Assembly: GCA_028871195.1 (NCBI GenBank)
Contig: JAGWNT010000007.1
Coordinates: 3,211 to 67,210, forward strand
DNA: 64,000 nt
Source: REEB85 sp018971455
GTDB taxonomy: Bacteria; Pseudomonadota; Alphaproteobacteria; Acetobacterales; Acetobacteraceae
Direction: 5' to 3'
Shown piece by piece: positions 43,605-51,964 of the stretch. A program made the translations under genes and the position numbers. Below the pieces are notes generated by a model that was given only the letters and a program-made list of their open reading frames with translations, was not told the DNA's origin and made no database searches. How positions within the stretch are numbered: position 1 is the first letter of the stretch; every line of letters begins with the position of its first letter.

Positions 43605-43763
43605 ACGGTATTCTCCCTGCGCATGGCCGCGATGGCTTGACCCATCCATGTCCCGCGGTCCATATGCCCAACTTTACGCCCTCGCGCCCCCTGCCCGGCA
43701 GGGTGGTGGAGCGTGCGGGACACATTCCGGGATATCGCGCCTGGAATTCAAGGTAGTAAGACA

Positions 43764-44345
43764 ATGACCCTGCCCCTGATGCCCAAGGCCACCGCGGTCT
43801 GGCTGATCGAGAAGACCGCGCTGACCTTCACCCAGATCGCCGATTTCTGCGGCATGCATCCGCTGGAGGTGCAGGCGATCGCCGATGGCGAAGTGGCGCA
43901 AGGCATCGTCGGCTACGACCCGGTCGCCAACAGCCAGTTGACCCAGGCGGAGATCACCCGCTGCGAGGCCGACCCCGAGGCCCGGCTGAAGCTGCTGCCG
44001 ACCACCCTGCCGCCGCCCAAGCGCTCGCGCGGCGCGCGCTACACGCCGGTGGCCAAGCGCAACGACCGGCCGGACGGCATCGCCTTTCTGCTGCGCAGCT
44101 ATCCGCAGCTCGGCGAGAGCCAGATCGCCAAGCTGATGGGCACCACCAAGGAAACCATCCAGAAGGTGCGCGACCGCAGCCATTGGAACTCGCCGAACAT
44201 CAAGCCGCGCGACCCGGTGATTCTCGGCCTTTGCACACAGACCGACCTTAACGCCATGGTGGCGCAGGCCAATGAACGGCTGATCCGCGAGGGCCACGCC
44301 GTGCCCCCGCCGCCCGCCCCCTCCCACGCCGAGGAAGCCGCATAG
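43764..44345 (+). CDS. trcR: cell cycle transcriptional regulator TrcR (DUF1013)
   Basis: A 193-residue DUF1013 protein, a family found in alphaproteobacteria and described as a cell-cycle transcription regulator. Blocks seen are MTLPLMPKATAVWLIEKTALTFTQIADFCGMHPLEVQAIADGEVAQGI, RNDRPDGIAFLLRSYP and SQIAKLMGTTKETIQKVRDRSHWNSPNI, with two helix-turn-helix-like segments. A weak promoter candidate is TTGACC (43637) with CATATG (43661). It marks the last clear host gene before the phage module. Confidence 0.92.
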   Translation: MTLPLMPKATAVWLIEKTALTFTQIADFCGMHPLEVQAIADGEVAQGIVGYDPVANSQLTQAEITRCEADPEARLKLLPTTLPPPKRSRGARYTPVAKRNDRPDGIAFLLRSYPQLGESQIAKLMGTTKETIQKVRDRSHWNSPNIKPRDPVILGLCTQTDLNAMVAQANERLIREGHAVPPPPAPSHAEEAA

Positions 44346-44521
44346 GCCGACGCAGGCCGGCCCGGTGGCGAACCCGCCGGATCACTGCCTCACGAATTGA
44401 CGGCCGGCGCCGGGCGCGCCGCCCTGTGCCGTGCCGGTTGCGCTCATCAACCACGGCGTCGCGGACCGGCGCACGCTTGGCCTCGCCGTCCCGGAGATGA
44501 GCCTGCTGCCACAGGCTGCTG

Positions 44522-44791
44522 TCAGCGCAGCTCTCGCATGATGCTGTTGGCGAAATAGCCAAGTGCGGCGAACAGCGCGCCGCCGGCCCAATGAACCAGC
44601 TTCATCGCCCCCATGCTCTGCGCGAGCGCGTTGGTGACGCCATCCAGCTTCAGCTCGATGACCGACATGCGTGCCGCCGCACTCACATCAAGCCGCTCGA
44701 GCCGACTTTCGATGGCCGCCACATTGGCTTCGAGCCGGCCAAGAGACCGCGCGGTCTCGCCCTCGGCCGTCGTGCGGCCCTGCTCCATCAT
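44522..44791 (-). CDS. small coiled-coil protein with C-terminal membrane helix (XhlA-like)
   Basis: An 89-residue protein. A heptad-rich helix (SLGRLEANVAAIESRLERLDVSAAARMSVIELKLDGV) is followed by one hydrophobic segment (MKLVHWAGGALFAALGYFANSIM). This layout resembles XhlA/hemolysin-like proteins found in phage lysis regions. GGAGAG precedes the ATG by about seven bases; a GTG at 44815 is an alternative start. It is the last gene of the module, facing trcR. Confidence 0.65.
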   Translation of the reverse strand: MMEQGRTTAEGETARSLGRLEANVAAIESRLERLDVSAAARMSVIELKLDGVTNALAQSMGAMKLVHWAGGALFAALGYFANSIMRELR

Positions 44792-44840
44792 GCCAGTCTC
44801 TCCACTGCCGAACACGCCCGCCGGGTTCCTCGTTCCGCCG

Positions 44841-45053
44841 TCAGACCGATGCGGCCTGATCGATGGCCGCCTTCAAACCGGCGATGGCGCCGTTGAGCGT
44901 GTCCCACTCGGCCTGCGTCGGATCGCGGTGCGCCGCCTGCATGGCGGCGAGCGCGGTGCTGGTCTGGCTGAGCAGATCCAGCACATTCTGTCCGGCGCCG
45001 ATCAATGCCGGAAGCTCCTGCATCACGGCCATGGCAAATGCGAGCGCGGTCAT
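44841..45053 (-). CDS. small phage protein of unknown function
   Basis: A 70-residue, mostly helical protein (MTALAFAMAVMQELPALIGAGQNVLDLL...DTLNGAIAGLKAAI). It begins one base after the stop of the upstream lipoprotein gene, so it is likely coupled to it. No known motif. It is part of the lysis-end cluster by position. Confidence 0.55.
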   Translation of the reverse strand: MTALAFAMAVMQELPALIGAGQNVLDLLSQTSTALAAMQAAHRDPTQAEWDTLNGAIAGLKAAIDQAASV

Positions 45054-45054
45054 G

Positions 45055-45414
45055 TCATTTCACCGTCAATGTGGTGGAGAGGGCCGCCAGCTGGCTGACC
45101 GCGACGGTGGCCGCGGCCAGCGCATTGGTCAGCGCCGTGGCGCTCGGGTTCGTGGCGCGCGCCGCCGCCTCGGCCGCGCGCACCAGCGGATCGGCGTGAT
45201 CGACCGCGCTCGCAATCCGCTGGCGCAGCTCGGCCCGCGAGCACAGCGGCGGTGCCGTGGCGCCGGCACAATCGGGAAGCCGCTCATAGGCGAGTGCGGT
45301 GGTGAGCGCGCCCTGATAGCTGACGCTCATTGCATAGACGCTCTGCCCCGGCGTCGCGGGAAGGGTGCTGCATGCGCCCAGAGCGAGCAGCATGGCGAAA
45401 TTCATACGATGCAT
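45055..45414 (-). CDS. small phage-encoded lipoprotein in the lysis cluster
   Basis: A 119-residue protein with a lipoprotein signal (MHRMNFAMLLALGAC, lipobox LGAC at Cys15). GGGAG precedes the ATG. The mature part is helical and Ala-rich with two Cys (PDCAGATAPPLCS). The position after holin and endolysin suggests an outer-membrane disruption factor such as an Rz1-type spanin. However, it lacks the Pro-rich Rz1 composition, so this is a guess from context. Confidence 0.6.
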   Translation of the reverse strand: MHRMNFAMLLALGACSTLPATPGQSVYAMSVSYQGALTTALAYERLPDCAGATAPPLCSRAELRQRIASAVDHADPLVRAAEAAARATNPSATALTNALAAATVAVSQLAALSTTLTVK

Positions 45415-45441
45415 GTGGCAAACTCCCGGATGCCGAGGCGA

Positions 45442-45846
45442 TCAGGCGGCGGCGACAGCCGCTGCGCCGGCAGCAAGCTTCACGCTCGGATCGGCCGCGA
45501 GCAGCCGCCCGAGCTCCGCCTCGACCATGGACTGCACATGCGCGGGCGTGACGCCGAGTTGCGCCAGCGCATCGGGGAAGCTGGCCAGCACATGGTTCAC
45601 CCCTTTGGCGAGGGCGACGTTGCGGATTTCGACATGTGAGAACGCGGCATCGTTGGATGCCAGGAAGGCATAGGCGATGCCGGCGCCGCGGCCGGCCGCC
45701 TGCGTGATCAGTCGCGCCTGGTCAGCACTGAGCGACACATGGAGGTAGCGGCGAATCGCCGGCGCGACGTACGGCACGGACGCGGTGAGCGCGCTTGCCG
45801 ACAAGGCAAGCAGCACCTGCACCACCTGGGTGAGGTCGATGATCAT
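45442..45846 (-). CDS. phage holin, LLH-like
   Basis: A 134-residue protein. One N-terminal membrane helix (MIIDLTQVVQVLLALSASALTASVPYVAPAIRRYL) is followed by a soluble helical part (ITQAAGRGAGIAYAFLAS...VNHVLASFPDALAQLGVTPAHVQSMVEAEL). This matches the layout of the holin superfamily 6 (LL-H) group. AGGAGA precedes the ATG. It lies beside the muramidase gene. Confidence 0.7.
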   Translation of the reverse strand: MIIDLTQVVQVLLALSASALTASVPYVAPAIRRYLHVSLSADQARLITQAAGRGAGIAYAFLASNDAAFSHVEIRNVALAKGVNHVLASFPDALAQLGVTPAHVQSMVEAELGRLLAADPSVKLAAGAAAVAAA

Positions 45847-45889
45847 GGCATTCTCCTGTGGGTGCGGCGAGCCCCGCCGCAGGGAGCAT

Positions 45890-46408
45890 TCAGGCGGCCA
45901 ATGCCGCGCGCGTGACGGCCATCAGCCGGCGCATCCAGCCCAGCCCGAACAGGGCGAAGCGTGCGGTTTCGGCGTAGCGCACGGCCCGCCGGGCAGCGAA
46001 CTCGAGAGCCAGGCCGGTGGCGTCGGCAGCAGCCACGGCGCGCCTCGTGGCAGGGCCGATCACGCCATCCGCCGCAACACCCGCGGCCAATTGCAGCAGC
46101 CGCGCGGCGGCGCCGACGCCCTGGTTCACGGCCGCATCGAAGACCAGCATCGCCACGCCCGCCGGCAGGCTGTCGCCGGCCACGCGCTGCCAGAAATCGG
46201 CGAGATAAATGGCGCGGGCCTGGGCCAGGGTGAGCGCTTCGATATCCAGCGTCGGGTAGCTGGCGGCAGAAACCCCGAACTTGGTGCCACGCAGCAAGCC
46301 CATGCCAACCGCGCCGCCACTCCAATTTCCGGGATCGGACCGCGTCTTATCGAACCCGCCCTCCTCACCCACCGTCAGAGCAAAAGCCCGCTCGAACAGG
46401 TCGCTCAT
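45890..46408 (-). CDS. GH108 family endolysin (N-acetylmuramidase)
   Basis: A 172-residue lysozyme-like enzyme. The catalytic Glu is in TVGEEGGFDKTRSDPGNWSGG, the GH108 EGG motif, followed by GTKFGVSA and the peptidoglycan-binding-like ending LQLAAGVAADGVIGPATRRAVAA. The ATG at 46408 starts at MSDLFERAF, as in family members. There is no signal peptide, so it needs the holin to reach the wall. Confidence 0.85.
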   Translation of the reverse strand: MSDLFERAFALTVGEEGGFDKTRSDPGNWSGGAVGMGLLRGTKFGVSAASYPTLDIEALTLAQARAIYLADFWQRVAGDSLPAGVAMLVFDAAVNQGVGAAARLLQLAAGVAADGVIGPATRRAVAAADATGLALEFAARRAVRYAETARFALFGLGWMRRLMAVTRAALAA

Positions 46409-46421
46409 TGGCACCCCCGCA

Positions 46422-48674
46422 TCAACCCAGCAATCCGCGCTCAAAGCCGCCCTGGAACCCCTTCGGTGCCGCCCCGCCGCCGCCCGCCAGCAGCGCCCGC
46501 AAGGCGGCTGCCACCTGCGGCGCGATCCGGCCGACACCGTTCGGCCCGGAGGGATGCAGCGCCAGGCTGTCCGCCCCGTAGGCGGTGTTGAAGAAGCCCG
46601 TGGTGTCGATGTAGTGGCAGGCGGCCGGCGCGCTGCACGCCGCGATCGCCGCTTGCAGATTGGCCGCCTGGTTGCCGTTGAACGGCCGCAGCACCGCGAG
46701 CGCGGCGGCCGGGCAGGCAGCGATCACGCCGTTCAGCACCGCGGTCATCGCCGCCACCGTGTTGGCCGTGCCGTCATTGGTGCCGATGTTGAACACCACC
46801 AGATCGGGCGCCGGCGTGAACCCGCGCGCCACCCCGCTCATGATGCTGGCATAGCTCGTCGGCAGCGCCGGCACGTTGCCCGAACCCGCCACCGAGATGC
46901 CGGTGGCGCCGAACCCCACCACGCCCACCTCGGCGCCGAGCAGCGCGCCCAGCCGCCACGCCCAGCCCAGCGCCGCGTCGTTGCGGTCGGTATCGTTGGC
47001 GGCACTCTCGCCCAGCGTGCGCACCCCCTCGGTGATGCTGTCGCCATAGACCAGCACATGCAGGGGCGCTGCCAGCGGCGCCAGCACCACCGCCCCGGCA
47101 TCGAGCGTGAGCCCGGTGAACACCACCGCCGTGTTGCTCGGCGCGTTCCAGCGGTTCTGCGTCTCGGTGGTCGATTTCACCACCACTTCCAGCAGGTGAT
47201 AGGGCACGTTCGCATTGCTCAGGGTCGCCGCCGGGATGGCGCAGGCGATCGAGGTCGCCACCGCCGCCTGGGTCCACGCCCCGTCATCGATGCGCCACCA
47301 GATTTGCGACAGCGGCGCAAGATTGGCGGCCACGTTGAAGCCGAGCGTGCAGCTCGTCCCGGTGAACAGCACCCGCAGATAGGCGCCGGCATTGATGGTG
47401 CTGGCGGCCGACGGGCCGACATTCCAGTTATAGGGCGAGTAGAGGATGGCCGCGTTGCCGGGCGCCACCGTCGTCGCCGTGGTGGTGGTGAAGCTGCCCG
47501 AGGTGGCGATGACGCTGGTGGCATTGGCCTCCTGCACGCTGATCGTGTGCGTGCCGGCGGCCGGCACCGTGGCAGTGAAGCTCCAGGTGCCACCGCTGAT
47601 GACCGGGCTCGCCGCCGCGGCATAGCCGGCGCTGTCGAACTCGAAATTGAGCCCGGTCGGCGCGGCGCCGCCATAGGTACCGCTGATCGTCATCGTGGCA
47701 CCCACGGTCTGGATGCCCGGCGTCGTCACGCTGATCGACGGTCCGGCGACGCCCACGATGAACGCGCTCGAGGCCGCCTGCGAGGTGGTGGTGGTGTGGT
47801 CGCGCACGGTGGCCCAGCTCGGCCCCGCCGCCGGCGCGCTCGCCGTGCCGGACCAGGTGCCGCCGGCGCCGCCGGCCACGGTGGCGAACCCGGTGAGCGC
47901 CACCCAGGCCGGGGCGATCGACCCGAACCCGACATCCATGGCCGTCGGGGCGGTGCCGGTGTAGGTGCCGGTCAGCGTGAAGCTGGCGCCGGCCGCCGGT
48001 GCCGTGGCGGGCGCATCCACCGTCACCTGGCTGGCATAGCCGTTGCCGACCACGAAATCGCTGATCGAGACCGCGGCCGCCGCCGAGGTGCCCTCCTCGT
48101 TGTAGAGGCCGACATAGCCGGCCGCCGTCACCGAGCTGTCGGTCTGCGAGAAGCCCCACACATCCGGCTCGGCGCTGCCCTGCGACCACGCCTTGCACTC
48201 GATGGTGGTGCCGACCACGCGGGCGCGCAGATACCAGGGGGCGGTGCCGGAGGCGAGCGTCACGTTGGTGGTGAAGCCGCCGAGATCAGTATAGGTGCTC
48301 GCGTTGCGCTTGAAGATGATGAGGTTGACGGTGGTGGCGTTGCCGGTCTGCTGGGCGAGCACGAGGTAGGCGTTGTTGTACGCCGCATCGGCCCGCAGCA
48401 CGATGCCGCACCCATTGCCGGTGCCGGTGCCGCTATAGGTGTTCTTCTGGCACAGGATCACATCGGCATCGGCGATCGCGGCGATGCCGGTCAGCAGCGC
48501 GATCTGCCCGTCAGTGGCCGTGGTGTCGCCGAAGCTGTGGCTGTGGCCATTCACCAGGTTGGTGGTGCCGACCCGCCAAGTGCCGGAGATCGCCGCCCAG
48601 TCCGTCGCGATCGCGCCGGTCGCCAGCGCGTCGAAGCCGATAGTGGCGTCGTTGGAAGTGTAGAGGATCGTCAT
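46422..48674 (-). CDS. phage tail-associated protein with C-terminal SGNH esterase domain
   Basis: A 750-residue protein. The N-terminal 210 residues form a beta-rich jelly-roll-like domain. Repeated Ig-like segments follow (TVDAPATAPAAGASFTLTGTYTG, SISVTTPGIQTVGATMTISGTYGG). From about residue 520 comes an SGNH hydrolase: LVYGDSITEG (Ser), NIGTNDGT (Asn) and DSLALHPSG (Asp-His). It probably deacetylates surface polysaccharide as the virion binds. It sits with the tailspikes next to the endolysin. Confidence 0.8.
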   Translation of the reverse strand: MTILYTSNDATIGFDALATGAIATDWAAISGTWRVGTTNLVNGHSHSFGDTTATDGQIALLTGIAAIADADVILCQKNTYSGTGTGNGCGIVLRADAAYNNAYLVLAQQTGNATTVNLIIFKRNASTYTDLGGFTTNVTLASGTAPWYLRARVVGTTIECKAWSQGSAEPDVWGFSQTDSSVTAAGYVGLYNEEGTSAAAAVSISDFVVGNGYASQVTVDAPATAPAAGASFTLTGTYTGTAPTAMDVGFGSIAPAWVALTGFATVAGGAGGTWSGTASAPAAGPSWATVRDHTTTTSQAASSAFIVGVAGPSISVTTPGIQTVGATMTISGTYGGAAPTGLNFEFDSAGYAAAASPVISGGTWSFTATVPAAGTHTISVQEANATSVIATSGSFTTTTATTVAPGNAAILYSPYNWNVGPSAASTINAGAYLRVLFTGTSCTLGFNVAANLAPLSQIWWRIDDGAWTQAAVATSIACAIPAATLSNANVPYHLLEVVVKSTTETQNRWNAPSNTAVVFTGLTLDAGAVVLAPLAAPLHVLVYGDSITEGVRTLGESAANDTDRNDAALGWAWRLGALLGAEVGVVGFGATGISVAGSGNVPALPTSYASIMSGVARGFTPAPDLVVFNIGTNDGTANTVAAMTAVLNGVIAACPAAALAVLRPFNGNQAANLQAAIAACSAPAACHYIDTTGFFNTAYGADSLALHPSGPNGVGRIAPQVAAALRALLAGGGGAAPKGFQGGFERGLLG

Positions 48675-48678
48675 CGGC

Positions 48679-48981
48679 TCAGAACCAGCGGAACAGCGGG
48701 CTGCCGGCGGTGGCGGTGACGTAGATCATCGCCCCGCCCGCCAGCGCCTCGTCCCAGTTCGCCCCGGTGGCCGCCTGGGAGGCGGTGAAGACGGCCGCCG
48801 GCGCGGCCGCCGGCGCGCTGGTGGCGATGGTGAAGCTGACGCTGGCGCCGGAGGGCAGATAGAGCCGCGCGCCCACCGCGCCGGCCGGCATGACGCCGAG
48901 TGGGGTACCGTTGGTCGACCCAGCCGGCACCGCGGTGAGCGCGCCGATGCCGGTCGAGGGGTTGTTGGCCAGGATGGTCAT
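48679..48981 (-). CDS. small phage structural protein, unknown
   Basis: A 100-residue Ala/Thr/Gly-rich beta protein (GVMPAGAVGARLYLPSGASVSFTIAT) ending SPLFRWF. AGGAG precedes the ATG. It stands between a tailspike and the SGNH protein, so a small tail-fiber accessory or decoration role is likely. No motif was recognised. Confidence 0.55.
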   Translation of the reverse strand: MTILANNPSTGIGALTAVPAGSTNGTPLGVMPAGAVGARLYLPSGASVSFTIATSAPAAAPAAVFTASQAATGANWDEALAGGAMIYVTATAGSPLFRWF

Positions 48982-48991
48982 GTCAACGCTC

Positions 48992-51826
48992 CTACAGAAG
49001 CAACCAGGTGGCCAGCGGGGCCGACCAGTCGAGCGTGACGCTCTCCTTGATCGTGCTGGAGTTCATGTTGATGACGGTGCCAGCCACCCCGTCGATCGTC
49101 GCGGTGAGCGAGACGGTCCCGGCACCGAACCGCTTGACGATCAGCTCGTGGCCATCCGTTCCTCCCGCGCCGAGAGTCATCGCGACCGCGGTCGCGGAGC
49201 TCACCAGCGCAACCGTGTCACTCGCCGCGATGGCGCCAGACGCGACATAGGTGGTCGAGACCGCGAGCGAGCCGGCCCCCGGAGCCGCCCCGTAAACCGC
49301 CGCCCAGTCCACATTCGCCACATGCGACGCGCCCGTCGTCAGCCGCTGCCACCCCAGCAGAACCTGGCCGGCCACCTCCAGGGGTGGGCTCGCGGCCACG
49401 AAATGTCCGGCGACATAGGTGCCCGATGTCGGCTGTGCCGCGCTCGTCGCGAGGGTGAGCGAGGCAATGTGCCCGAAGCTGGCGTTTGTCGGGTCGCAGA
49501 CCTCGATCACGTGGGTGAAATCCGCCCCCGCACCAGGGATCGTCCCGACGCCCTGGTTGGCCGCGCTGTAACCGACCGCCACCGGCGCGCAATGCACAAC
49601 ATTGCGACGCAGCACATTCATCACCGTCCCCGCCTGGACGACCGGCACCGCGGCGTTGCGGAAGTGATTCCCCTCGACATATGCGCCGCTCAGCCAGGCC
49701 AGATAAAGCGGACAATTGCCGACCCCCGTAGTCAGCCACGATCCATTCGGGCCACGGCCGGTGGATCGGAAAAACGGATCGGCGTCAAAATCGTTGTCGC
49801 GTATGACGATGCGCTGGTTCGACACCGTCGAGGTCGGCCAGAAAATTCCGAACTGCCCAAAATCCGCGATGCGGTTCCCGCTGATCTCCACGCCGTCGTA
49901 ATCCATATCGGCAACCGCGTAGTCGAATTCGATGCCGTTTGCCCCGGTCGTCTGGATGATGTTGCCCGCAATCCTGCTGTTGCGCAGCGCCCCGATCACA
50001 TGAATGCCCGGCTTGTTCAGCATCGCCTCGCTGATCGGTCCGTCATAGACGCCATTCACGCCGACCTGAAGGCCCGCGCCATACCCCCACTGGCTCCAGT
50101 TCGCCACCGCCGGCAGCGTTCGCACCAGCGTGTTGCCCTCGACGCGCAGCCAATACCCGCCCGGCGAGGCCGTCATCCCCGTCACGCTGTGCGTGCCATC
50201 CGTGTTGGTCTGGCCGTTCGCGTAAAAATTGCCGGCGGCGGTCCCATATAGCGGCGCCACCGCCCCACTTCCGGTCGCCGGCCAACCAGGTGCCGCCGCA
50301 CCCGAGCCCGCCTGCCGCGACGAACCGCCCACCCAGATGTAATAGGCAACCGTCGAACCGGCTATGAAGCCGGACGAGTCGATCATATCCTCGATCACAT
50401 TGTTGCTGATCTGGACACCAAAATTCGGCGTGTTCCCCTGATGGAAATATGCGTCGAACCCGACATTCACACCCGCCGACCGGCATCTCCGTATCACGTT
50501 CCCGGTGATCGTCACCGACTTCGCCCCAAGGACATGAATACCCGGGCCGTCGGTGATCAGGTTGTTGGAAATGACCAATCCGGACCGCAAGGGCGCGGCC
50601 GTCGCGTCATTCGTATGCGCCGAAATCGAATCATCGCCCGACATCGAGATCTGATTATCGGTGATGACGGCGTCAGACACATCCCACACCGCGATCGAAT
50701 CCGAGTTGCTGCGCTGGACGCGGCAACCTCGAACCAGGACGTCGGCGCCATTGAACAGCCCCAACGACATCCCCCGGCTGTCGAGGCACTCGCAATCCTG
50801 AACACTGATATTTGTGATCGTGTTCAGATTGACGAGGAATGCCCCCGAAGTCACATTTTGTCCCGATTGCCCGCGTATCCCCTGGAGCGTGAGCCCGGTC
50901 AGATGGGCGTCACTCAGCGCCGGGAAAACTCCGGGCGCCGTCGCATTCGAGATTGCGCTGTTGGACCCGTTCGTTCCTCCGGTGCCGGCACTGTCATCGG
51001 CAATCAGAACGGTCTTCCCGCGCCCGGTGCCACGCAGCACCACGCCTGATTTCAGCACGATGTTCGCCGTCGACAAATCAAGCCGGTAACGCCCGGCGGG
51101 CAGATACACCTCGCCCCCCATGGGCATGGCCGCGGCCGCCGCAATCGCCGCATTGATGGCAACACCCGCCGCCGTCACGCCGTCCCCCAACGCCCCGAAA
51201 TCCAGCACGTTCACACGATCGGCCGCGCGCGCTGCCAGACTGCGGCCGCTGCCACCCGCACGTGTCACCAGGGCACCGGATGCATCCAGACCCGTCACAT
51301 CGCCGGCCGCGAGGGCCGCTCCCCCGATAACCTGCCCCTTGGCGTTCACTGTCACCTTGGGAAAACTGCCAGGCGCGGTAATCGCCGGCAGCACCGCCGC
51401 AACGATTCCGGGCGCCGACGGTGTCCCGATTACGTCACCGGTGATCGTCACGCCGGTCATCTGCGTCGTATGCGCCTGCACAAAGGCCGTTGTGGCCAGC
51501 GCATTGCTCGCATCCCCGGCCGGGGGTGTTGGTGCCGTCGGCGTACCGGTGAAGGCCGGCGAGGCAATCGCGGCAATCTGCGTTGTATTGGCAACAAGCG
51601 CTCCGGCGGCAATCGTCAGCCCCGCCCCAACAGCGACCGGCTCCGGCCCTCCCGGCCCGACACTCACCCTTCCGAGCAGGGTGCCGCTCGCCAACGTCAT
51701 CGCCGGCTGCGTCGATGCCAACAGAGTTTGCACCGTTGCGATTTCGGTGGTGCCATTCTGTGAAATCGGAACTTCATCGGTCGGATAGACAATACTAGCC
51801 AGCGGCAATTGCTGCAGCGTGGGCAT
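48992..51826 (-). CDS. tailspike with right-handed beta-helix (pectate-lyase-3-like), copy A
   Basis: A 944-residue protein. It starts with a short anchor (MPTLQQLPLASIVYPTDEVPISQNG) also seen in copy B. A fiber repeat (FTGTPTAPTPPAGDASNALATTAF) follows. Then comes a pectate-lyase-type helix opening with VLDFGALGDGVT and many NxI/GN turns (VISNNLITDG, ISNNVIEDM, VRGCRVQRSNSD). The C-terminus is a separate beta domain. It probably binds and cuts a capsular or lipopolysaccharide glycan. GC is clearly lower than in the flanks. Confidence 0.8.
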   Translation of the reverse strand: MPTLQQLPLASIVYPTDEVPISQNGTTEIATVQTLLASTQPAMTLASGTLLGRVSVGPGGPEPVAVGAGLTIAAGALVANTTQIAAIASPAFTGTPTAPTPPAGDASNALATTAFVQAHTTQMTGVTITGDVIGTPSAPGIVAAVLPAITAPGSFPKVTVNAKGQVIGGAALAAGDVTGLDASGALVTRAGGSGRSLAARAADRVNVLDFGALGDGVTAAGVAINAAIAAAAAMPMGGEVYLPAGRYRLDLSTANIVLKSGVVLRGTGRGKTVLIADDSAGTGGTNGSNSAISNATAPGVFPALSDAHLTGLTLQGIRGQSGQNVTSGAFLVNLNTITNISVQDCECLDSRGMSLGLFNGADVLVRGCRVQRSNSDSIAVWDVSDAVITDNQISMSGDDSISAHTNDATAAPLRSGLVISNNLITDGPGIHVLGAKSVTITGNVIRRCRSAGVNVGFDAYFHQGNTPNFGVQISNNVIEDMIDSSGFIAGSTVAYYIWVGGSSRQAGSGAAAPGWPATGSGAVAPLYGTAAGNFYANGQTNTDGTHSVTGMTASPGGYWLRVEGNTLVRTLPAVANWSQWGYGAGLQVGVNGVYDGPISEAMLNKPGIHVIGALRNSRIAGNIIQTTGANGIEFDYAVADMDYDGVEISGNRIADFGQFGIFWPTSTVSNQRIVIRDNDFDADPFFRSTGRGPNGSWLTTGVGNCPLYLAWLSGAYVEGNHFRNAAVPVVQAGTVMNVLRRNVVHCAPVAVGYSAANQGVGTIPGAGADFTHVIEVCDPTNASFGHIASLTLATSAAQPTSGTYVAGHFVAASPPLEVAGQVLLGWQRLTTGASHVANVDWAAVYGAAPGAGSLAVSTTYVASGAIAASDTVALVSSATAVAMTLGAGGTDGHELIVKRFGAGTVSLTATIDGVAGTVINMNSSTIKESVTLDWSAPLATWLLL

Positions 51827-51964
51827 GCCTGGTTCTCCCTGGCGCCGAACCGGCACCTGGCTACAGTCGATGCATCAATGAAAACGCAATCGCGGTCGCG
51901 CGGCGCGCTCAAGTCAAAGCGGCCATCCTACGCAATTTTCGAGCCGTCTCATTTGCCGGTGCCG

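Noticed and set aside
44346..44521. Small genes in the trcR-phage gap, including a 21-codon ORF
   Set aside because: Composition and frame are not distinguishable from chance in GC-rich DNA and no ribosome-binding site supports them; no attachment site was recognised either.
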